NCBI GenBank assembly: GCA_036346205.1
Contig: JARFJB010002196.1
Span: 539,001 to 603,000, forward strand
Source: Vesta saturnalis
Taxonomy: Eukaryota; Arthropoda; Insecta; Coleoptera; Lampyridae
Direction: 5' to 3'
Length of the DNA: 64,000 nucleotides
Shown here: one piece after another, positions 57,256-64,000 of the stretch
Position numbering within the stretch: position 1 is the first letter of the stretch
Layout of the letters: each line of letters begins with the position of its first letter
The notes under the pieces: generated by a model
The model's database searches: none
Seen by the model: only the letters and a program-made list of their open reading frames with translations
Told to the model about the DNA's origin: nothing
Made by a program: the position numbers and the translations under genes

Positions 57256-58880
57256 CTATGATGAACTAAATTTATTGATGTTCAAATAAAAATTTACATA
57301 AAAACGCACTAAACAGGCAAAACACATGTTCATCCAGCATTGTACCACAGTTAACGAAGATTCCGTTGAGGAATATAATATTATCCACAGACGAAGGTTT
57401 AAGACATGTTCTTCTATTCTGCAAGATGCGACCAGCCGTGGAAAAACTTCTTTACTTCTTTCAGAAGGGGCACTCGGCGCAGGGATAGCATTGATAAAAA
57501 AAACCAATTTTGGTTAATCTTGGAAAATCCTTTTCATGTTCACTCCACCATGAAATCAAATCAAATTTTTCGTCTGCGATGACTTCATTAGACGAGCCTT
57601 CAAACACATTTAATAATCCTGACTTTCTTTTACACCTTTTCACTGGAGGTTCAGATTCATTTTCAAGTTGCTTGTGATGCAAATTCATCATTCGTCTCGC
57701 TTCTTCATGAGTTTCTGGTTTTTTATCATCATTGACAAATTTCAGCCCCTTGTACTTTGGATGTAAAAATGTTGCAAGTTTGTGAAATGACGTGATTTCA
57801 AGTTTCTCCTTGAGTACACTTTCCGCTTTCAACTTCATGACAGCTATAAACTGAGAGTCGTCATTATTATTTGGCTGCAAAAAGGACAGCAGCTTCTGCT
57901 TCCACAAAATAACTAAATATGGTGTTGGTGTTTTTGATGCCTCCAACTCGTCTGTCGCCTGCTTAAATGGCGTCAAAAACGAAATCAGTTCATCAAGTAG
58001 AGCCTTGCAGATACTATCTAAATCTCTTGTTTGATCTTTTTCTTCTAAAATTTTGTAAATATCCCACTGAGAGGCGATTGAACTGAACATTACAAGTTTG
58101 CTGTTCCAACGAGTTTCAACATAACCTTTCACTGACCGTTGAAGTCCGTTTTGCAGTCCTGATCTTTTGAAGTACGTTGTAAGTGAACGACAAGCAGAAA
58201 TAACTTCCTGAATAACACTCACTTCATCTCCGTCATTTCGAGTAGTGTGCTCTAAGATAGTATTGAGAACATGAGCTGAACAGTTTATCCTTGGATGATG
58301 ACGAAGTACAGAAATAACGTTAGAGCCTTTATCAGTGAGAAATACTAACTTGTTTGCTTCCGCAATTTTATGTTTTCTCCCGTTGTTTTCAGATAACTGT
58401 CAAATTCTCGTGCACAAAACGCGATCTTCAAGATTTCCATTTATTATGTAATGAGCAGTTACACCCATGTATTGTCTTGTGATACAAATTACTCCACATG
58501 TCAAATGTTAACGTCTCTTCAATGTTACTGAAAACATGTTTTATTATAGGTGCAACATCATTTCTAAGAGAAATTGCACTGTCAGTTAGTGCTTTAGATA
58601 CTGTTGTCCGATGTGAAACTAAATCTTTAACATTTACGGGTCCATGTTTAACGCCTACGTTAATAAAATGCTGAGCTAATCCCTTTCCTGCGCAGATCTC
58701 GAAAGGAACAACATCTTTGCTTACAAAAGTCACTATTTTGTTTGTTGTTGACCGTTTTAGTTCAGCACTAACTGGTACCTTACTCTCTTCAGGTTTAGAT
58801 ACAAAAGACAAGATGTTCTGCTGCCCTGATTCACACTACCACTTTTGCGTCTCGTGTAAGAATATATTTTGTTACATTTA
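57256..58880 (-). pseudogene. Hermes-like hAT transposase, interrupted by a mariner
   Basis: On the minus strand the order is as follows. The end of a BED zinc finger (CNKIYSYTRRKSGS) lies at 58875-58834. LKRSTTNKIVTFVSKD and ICAGKGLAQHFINVGV follow. The first catalytic Asp is in TLTFDMWSN (about 58490-58516), and the second Asp is in LVFLTDKGSNVI (about 58310-58345). VKGYVETRWNSKLVMFSS lies near 58115, then LEITSFHKLATFLHPKYKGL. The C-dimer region IPAPSAPSERS, with the catalytic Glu, lies at about 57455-57490. Two frame changes occur between 58350 and 58430 and another near 57480. Terminal repeats were not identified. The BED finger continues on the far side of the mariner at about 60141-60165 (GFS preceding NKC across the joint). 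Confidence 0.85.
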
Positions 58881-60140
58881 AGAGGTGTTATTTTGAATAG
58901 CCCGCTATTTCGGTAGATGTCACTTTTGAAGCTGTCATTTATTGACATTTGACAAGTAAAAACTACGCGATTAATAAAAATGGAACGATACACGCTTCAA
59001 CAACGCATTGAAATTATTAAAATTCACTATAAAAATGGTGAAAATTTGGCAGAGACGGTTCGTAAAACTAAAACATTTTTGGGTCGTCGTGAAGCACCTT
59101 GTAGGACCACAATACAGAAATTGGTGAACAAATTCGAGCTGTTGGGACAAGTTAATGATGTGAAGAATAAAACCCGTGCACGTCGCTCAAGAACAACTGA
59201 GAATATTACTGCTGTAGCCCAAAGTGTTGAAGAAAACCCAGGTTTGTCCATTCCTCGTCGTTCTTTGGAATTGGGCATTCCACAAACGTCATTACACCGT
59301 ATTTTGCATAAAGATTTGGGTCTTAAGGCTTATAAAGTTCAGTTAACACAAAAACTCAAGCCGGCCGATCATCAACAACGTCGTGTCTTTGCTGATTGGG
59401 TCGTTGAAATGCATGAAAATGATCCGGAATTCCATCGAAAAATCATCTTGACTGATGAGGCCCATTTCCACCTCGGTGGGTACGTCAACAGGCAAAATTG
59501 TCGCATCTGGGGCTCGGAAAACCCAAGAGTTATTGTTGAAAAGCCTCTCCATCCTCAACGTGTGACTGTTTGGTGCGGTTTATGGTCTGGCGGGGTCATT
59601 GGACCTTACTTTTTCGAAAATGAGGCTGGAGCAACAGTTACGGTGAATGGATTGCGCTATCGAGAGATGATTAATGATTTTTTATGGCCGGAATTGGATG
59701 GTATTGATCTGGACAACGTTTACTTTCAACAAGACGGCGCTACGTGCCACACAAGCAACGAAACCATTGATCTTTTACGGGAAAAGTTTCCGGACCGTGT
59801 TATCTCTCGAAGAGGTGATCACAATTGGCCACCGAGATCTTGCGACTTCTTCCTTTGGGGCCACGTGAAAGATAAGGTCTACGCCAACAGCCCAGCGTCG
59901 ATTCAAGACCTCAAAGATGGAATTCGTGAGGCTATCGATGACATAGGGCAGCCACTTTGCGATTTGGTTATGGAAAATTTCATGAAAAGGATATGGTCCT
60001 GTAAGCGTGGTCGTGGTAGCCATTTGGCTGATATTGCTTTCCATTATTAACGGCATACCTTCCTCTTTATAATGAAATAAACATCCGATCAATTATCTCA
60101 AAAAATTCCATTTTTCTTTGAATATCAAGATAACACCTCT
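58881..60140 (+). mobile_element. Mariner (DD41D-type) transposon inserted in the hAT gene
   Basis: The element is 1260 bp and flanked by TA at 58879-58880 and 60141-60142. The terminal inverted repeats are AGAGGTGTTATTTTGA and AGAGGTGTTATCTTGA (15 of 16 identical). It carries one complete-length transposase frame. The insertion lies inside the BED finger of the hAT gene, so it is younger than the hAT copy. Confidence 0.95.
58980..60050 (+). CDS. Mariner transposase, full-length frame with a deletion at the third catalytic site
   Basis: The 356-codon frame has an N-terminal paired HTH (TLQQRIEIIKIHYKNGENLA and IPQTSLHRILHKDLGLKAYK). The catalytic blocks are IILTDEAHFHLGGYVN (first Asp), VYFQQDGATCHTS (second Asp) and NWPPRSCDFFLWGHVKDKVY. 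Relatives read SCDLTPLDFFLWG at the last site. Here five residues (15 bp, in frame) are missing, which leaves 36 residues between the second and the remaining Asp, where restoring them would give 41 as in DD41D (rosa-type) mariners. There is no stop or frameshift. The ATG at 58980 lies 100 bp inside the left terminus, as usual. The product would bind TIRs but probably cannot cleave. Confidence 0.92.
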   Translation: MERYTLQQRIEIIKIHYKNGENLAETVRKTKTFLGRREAPCRTTIQKLVNKFELLGQVNDVKNKTRARRSRTTENITAVAQSVEENPGLSIPRRSLELGIPQTSLHRILHKDLGLKAYKVQLTQKLKPADHQQRRVFADWVVEMHENDPEFHRKIILTDEAHFHLGGYVNRQNCRIWGSENPRVIVEKPLHPQRVTVWCGLWSGGVIGPYFFENEAGATVTVNGLRYREMINDFLWPELDGIDLDNVYFQQDGATCHTSNETIDLLREKFPDRVISRRGDHNWPPRSCDFFLWGHVKDKVYANSPASIQDLKDGIREAIDDIGQPLCDLVMENFMKRIWSCKRGRGSHLADIAFHY

Positions 60141-60165
60141 TATTGGAAAACCCTTTATAATATAA

Positions 60166-61216
60166 TACGCATATCATACGATATAATGACGCTTTTAATT
60201 TGTCTTTTTATCAAAGAACACAACTTCATAAACTTTCTTTTAAAAACATTCCTAAAATATTTTATAGGTGTTTGAGGATTTTAAATATGTTTTGAATGGA
60301 ATTTTAAGCGAACGAAGTTTTCAGACGATCTTTCTTTTATGAATCAACATTTATTCTAAATGACCGTTCATTAGAAAAACAAAAGTATTCGAAAACCTTT
60401 AACTAAAGAAAACTTTTAAACAGGTTCAGGGAACACGTTTGTAATATTTGTTCTCAGGAACACAACATTTTTGCAAAATAAAACCTTAAAAAATGTTTTA
60501 ATGAGAAACGAAACTTTTCAAAAACAACAAAAATTTCAAACGTAAATTTTTAACTCATTTAAGAGAACCCAATCATCGGGCGTCTTTTCTTTATACCAAG
60601 AAAATTGGACGACCCTCCTTTTAGAAAATCTTGTTTAAAATATCTATTTTTTATTCGAACGTTTTTCTACCACAGTGGCTTTTTTCACTAAAACAGAATT
60701 TTTGACCTGAATCATGCTATGCCTATGATAACTCGGACACGTCTAAATCTAAGAATGACTTTCAACGGGTTTAACACTATCGTAATTTAACGATAATACG
60801 CATTAACATAATTTAGCATTGCATACCACCACTTAAAATACTTAACAAAATTGTGATTAATGTTTCTGTAATATTTAAATATTTAAATATCTAGATTTAG
60901 AGAGGGGCGGTCACCCGCAACATCATACATCACATCTTGAATTTGTGTCTGCACAAGCACTCTACATTACATTCTGAAATGCAAACTTTACTATATTTAC
61001 GAATCGTCTAAAGACATAGATTGTTTGAAATGATAGACAAAATGGTACCCGCGAATTACATTCATAGGGAGATTTTATCCGCGATACACGATTTTGGATA
61101 TCCGCATCCGCGTTCTAACCATGAGTTGTGTGCATCTGTATATATTACCTAAGCAATATTCTACTCAAGAGCTGCCCACTACTTTAATTTTGTCTATACA
61201 TGTGAATGCTTATTTT
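60166..61216. other. AT-rich sequence, no gene seen
   Basis: This should contain the 5' end of the hAT element, but no further readable BED-finger sequence or terminal repeat was recognised. Confidence 0.4.
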
Positions 61217-61950
61217 TTAATTCTTTAGTAGCATATACTACATATACACCATGCGTCGTCGACTTAGAATACCGTTCTGGGCTTCTTTTAGGATAAAACA
61301 CCCTTCAGAGAAAAAAAAAACATTGTGCCCTTCTAACCTAACGTTTCACATTTTCTTTTCCAGGGTAATTCTCTAGTAGTATATGCTACATGTACACCAG
61401 ACCACGTCGACTTAGAATGCCGTTTTGGGCTTCAATTAGGTTAAAGTATCCTTCACAGAAAAAAAAAATTATTACGCCCTTGTGACTTACCATTTCAAAT
61501 TTTCCTTTCTAGGGTAATTCTCTAGCAGGATATACTACATATACACCAGGCGCTGTCGACTTAGAATGCCGTTCTGGAATTCATTTAGGGTACAACTCCT
61601 TCACAGAAAAAAAAATGTGCCCTTTTGACCTACCGTTTCACATTTTCCTGTCTAGGGTAATTCTTTAGTAGCATATACTACGTGCACACTAGGCGCTGTC
61701 AACTTATAATGCCGTCCTGGGGTTCATTTATAGCAGGATGCTCTTCACAGAAGAAAAATTATTGCACCCGTCTGTCCTACCGTTGCAAATTTCTCTTTCC
61801 AGGAAAATTTTGTAGTAGCATGTACTACAAGTACACCAAGCACCGTCGACTTAGAATGCCAATATGGGTTTTATTTAGCGTAAATTCCCTTTACAGAAGA
61901 AAAACATGCGCCCATCTGCCCTACCGTTTCACATTTTCCTTTCTAGGATA
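61217..61950 (+). repeat. Satellite-like tandem repeat, about 147-bp unit, five copies
   Basis: AATTCT(C/T)TAGTAG-type starts lie at 61219, 61368, 61516, 61659 and about 61805. Each unit contains a GTAGCATATACTAC-like short inverted repeat, GTCGACTTAGAATGCC, CTTCACAGAA, an A run and CCTACCGTTTCACATTTTCC. An inverted copy begins the right flank of the Penelope element at 63912-64000. Confidence 0.85.
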
Positions 61951-62254
61951 AATAAATAATAGCCTATATTATATGTAGGGCAAGCATCATCAAGTTGTAA
62001 TGCTCTTTATTGCGTTACTGATTTAAAATGCCCCTCTGATCCTATTTGATGGCTGTGGTAATGGTAATGATAGATAATGATTGTTATTATAATAATAGTA
62101 CAATGCGCAATAATGGTGTATAGTAGATATGCAGTGTATTGATCAATATAATGCATCAATACCAATATAATCAATATAATATAAGTTAAAGTATAACTAA
62201 ATTATACTTAGTTATATTAAAATACTTATCTTTTTTGGGTTTTTATAGGGTATA

Positions 62255-62330
62255 TTTGTATATTTAAGTTATACAGTCTAAACATTTCGATAAGACTTAC
62301 AGTTATCTTCGTCAGTAGTAATACTATCTT
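62255..62330 (-). ncRNA. Hammerhead-type motif, left pLTR
   Basis: The minus strand reads CTGACGA (62315-62309), a stem II of GATAAC / CTTATC type around TGTAAG, then GAAA (62288-62285). The core is intact with a different middle base from the other copies (C for G at the variable position), and stem II has one changed pair. Confidence 0.6.
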
Positions 62331-62824
62331 TCAAAATTGTTAAAGATGTTGAAACAATTTTGTCTTACTACGACTTATTTTCAGTGGCATAATAAATTCT
62401 ATGAACAGCTTGATGGTATAGCAATGGGTAGTCGTCTTAGTGCTGCTATAGCTAATTTTCACATCGAAAAATTTGAAACATTAGAGATACCTTCATAAAT
62501 ACCAAACCACCATCCTCGTGAAAAAATTGGTGTAATTAAATCTTTAGTGGATTGAGCAAAACGAATTTGTGATCCTGAATTCTTGAAAGATGAATATAGA
62601 TATTCCACAAAATACTTACAAGCTAATGGATATTCACTTACTGATCTTAATAATGTTACTACACCTGCTAGACCGAAAAATCAGTTCTTAATGTTGGTAC
62701 TGCTTTTCTTCCATTTATAACTAATGTTACAGATAGAATTGAAAAAATCCTAATTAATTGTGGCATTGAGACTGCTTTTAAACCTGCAAGAAAAATGAAA
62801 TAACATTTAAGGTCACCTAAAGAT

Positions 62825-63139
62825 GTGTCAAACCCATTATCATATTCCGGAGTGTATAAGTTATCTTGTTCATATGTAAAAGTGTACATTGGAACCACAA
62901 AACGTTGCGAACATATGAGATTTTGTAGATTAGGTCAACCAGAGAAGTCTGCGGTAGCTGAAGATGCCTTAAGTAATTTAAATCATGACATTCAATTTCA
63001 TAATATGGAAATATTGTCCAGACAAACTCATTATTATTTTGAAATATACAAACACCCTAAAAATTTTAATGGGCAAGAAGATCTCGGTTTAAATAGGTTT
63101 TGGCATCTTATAATTAAAAAAGGCATAATGGTACTTTAA
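62825..63139 (+). pseudogene. Penelope GIY-YIG endonuclease fragment
   Basis: The frame shows GVYKLSCSYVKVYIGTTKRC (GIY and YIG blocks), then SAVAEDALSNLNHDIQFHNM and EILSRQTHYYFEIYKHPKNF, ending in FWHLIIKK. This nuclease nicks the target during PLE retrotransposition. About 10 residues seem to be missing between TKRC and the CRLGQPEK block, where the catalytic arginine helix (R-x-x-E-H-K) lies. The first LQREA-type residues near FEIYKH are also altered. The fragment is separated from the RT block by frameshifts. Confidence 0.75.
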
Positions 63140-63699
63140 TTTTAATTTTAGCTTTTGGTATATCTAGGGGTTTTGTTGTCCTAGACCTTAAAGTAAATGC
63201 TTTAACAATTATATGTTGAATTACCACAGCACTATAATTTAACATAAGTAGTTGAAGTTCAAATTAAACCTAGAAATTACATAAAACCTACTACATTATG
63301 TTTTTCAACGTTACACCCACTTGCATTTATTGACAAAGCTATTTCTTTGTTAGATTTTACTGGATTATTTTAATTGATGTCAAGTTTCCATTTGTGCATG
63401 TTTTTATCAATTTCAAATTAAAGTTATTCACACTTTACACTTACATCATAACTTGATTAAATTTTATTAAATATGTTCTTTCGTTATGACATTTTTCACT
63501 GTTAGCCTTCGAGCGTTAGAGGGGGTTCTGATCTGTCATCTTTAATTTTAATTATTAATGATCTAGTTATTCTTTACTAACATTGCATTCCATAGTTGGC
63601 TTTATACGTTTATCAAACTTATATTAATAGCAGGCTTATGTTTGCGTTTTCAATTTTTCAAATTTTACAAAATTGTTTCAACATCTTTAACAATTTTGA

Positions 63700-63770
63700 A
63701 AGATATATCACTACTGACAGATGTAAGTGTTATCGAAACGTTTAAATTGCATAACTTAAATATACAAAAA
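63700..63770 (+). ncRNA. Decayed hammerhead-type motif, right pLTR
   Basis: CTGACAG at 63713-63719 is followed by ATGTAAGTGTTATCGAAACG. The 5' strand of stem II and part of the core are deleted, so the motif cannot fold as a hammerhead. Confidence 0.55.
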
Positions 63771-63911
63771 CACCATATAAAAACCCAAAAAAGATAACTA
63801 TTTTAATATGTGTAATAATGGTGAAAGTTATATTCTCGTACTTAGTTATACTTAGTATTACTAAGTGATAGTTTATTTGATAATATAGACCACATATTTA
63901 TTGTGAATGGT

Positions 63912-64000
63912 GTCCTACCCTAAATGAACCCTAGAACGACAGTACCTGGTGTATGTGTAAGATATGCTACTAGAGAATTACCCTGGAAAAGAAAATGTGA
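63912..64000 (-). repeat. Inverted unit of the 147-bp satellite
   Basis: Read on the minus strand it matches 61355-61450 (TTCCAGGGTAATTCTCTAGT, then AGCATAT). It continues beyond the window. Confidence 0.8.

Larger units (their letters stand above)
62216..63808 (+). mobile_element. Penelope-like element with inverted hammerhead-bearing pLTRs
   Basis: The left end (TACTTATCTTTTTTGGGTTT, about 62223) and right end (AACCCAAAAAAGATAACTAT, about 63781) are inverted copies, each with a hammerhead-type motif pointing outward. Inside are an RT block (FYEQLDGIAMGSRLSAAIAN, about 62399-62458) and a GIY-YIG endonuclease frame. The RT palm is largely deleted. The element is flanked by oppositely oriented 147-bp satellite units. 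Confidence 0.8.

Overview
The window looks like AT-rich, TE-dense arthropod DNA, most likely from an insect with a large genome. The order cannot be fixed from sequence alone. The evidence is an insect-type Fussel/SKOR gene with GT-AG introns, together with Penelope-like, non-LTR, mariner, piggyBac, PIF/Harbinger, hAT and Polinton-like elements. No bacterial gene layout is present.

One host gene is recognisable: the 5' part of a SKI-family corepressor gene (fuss/SKOR) on the minus strand. Coding exon 1 is at 33532-33621, exon 2 at 11511-11652 and exon 3 at 10591-11450. Exon phases match at both junctions. The first intron is 21,879 bp and holds a complete piggyBac-like copy, a compact Polinton-like element, a Penelope-derived palindrome, non-LTR remains and several satellites. 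Later exons were not found and probably lie further left.

Layout. 1-1140: duplicated fragment of a psq-type HTH transposase gene. 3640-5880: two non-LTR reverse transcriptase remnants in opposite orientation. 6650-6840: Penelope pLTR with a hammerhead motif. 10591-11652: fuss exons 3 and 2. 11790-12965: tandem array of a repeat carrying a tRNA-like cloverleaf. 13925-15960: decayed non-LTR element. 16411-20245: Polinton-like element with an adenain-like protease. 22847-25439: piggyBac-like element. 25860-26300: 106-bp tandem repeat. 27488-27856: pentanucleotide array. 28437-30572: Penelope palindrome. 33532-33621: fuss exon 1. 35725-38609: PIF/Harbinger element with two genes. 38728-38920: hexanucleotide array. 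39757-40316: 279-bp tandem duplication. 40570-41600: ZMYM1-like hAT remnant. 42691-42905: second tRNA-like foldback copy. 44086-44600: Penelope RT. 44623-48900: end of a second Polinton-like element plus minisatellites. 50975-51890: hammerhead pLTR and RT remnant. 53500-53820: minisatellite. 54003-55130: Penelope element with a SINE-like insert. 57256-60165: hAT gene split by a mariner. 61217-61950: 147-bp satellite. 62216-63808: Penelope element with inverted hammerhead pLTRs. An inverted satellite copy ends the window.

The most interesting items are the compact protease-bearing Polinton-like element, the repeat family in which inverted arms enclose a tRNA-like cloverleaf, and the series of Penelope hammerhead motifs with co-varying stem II.
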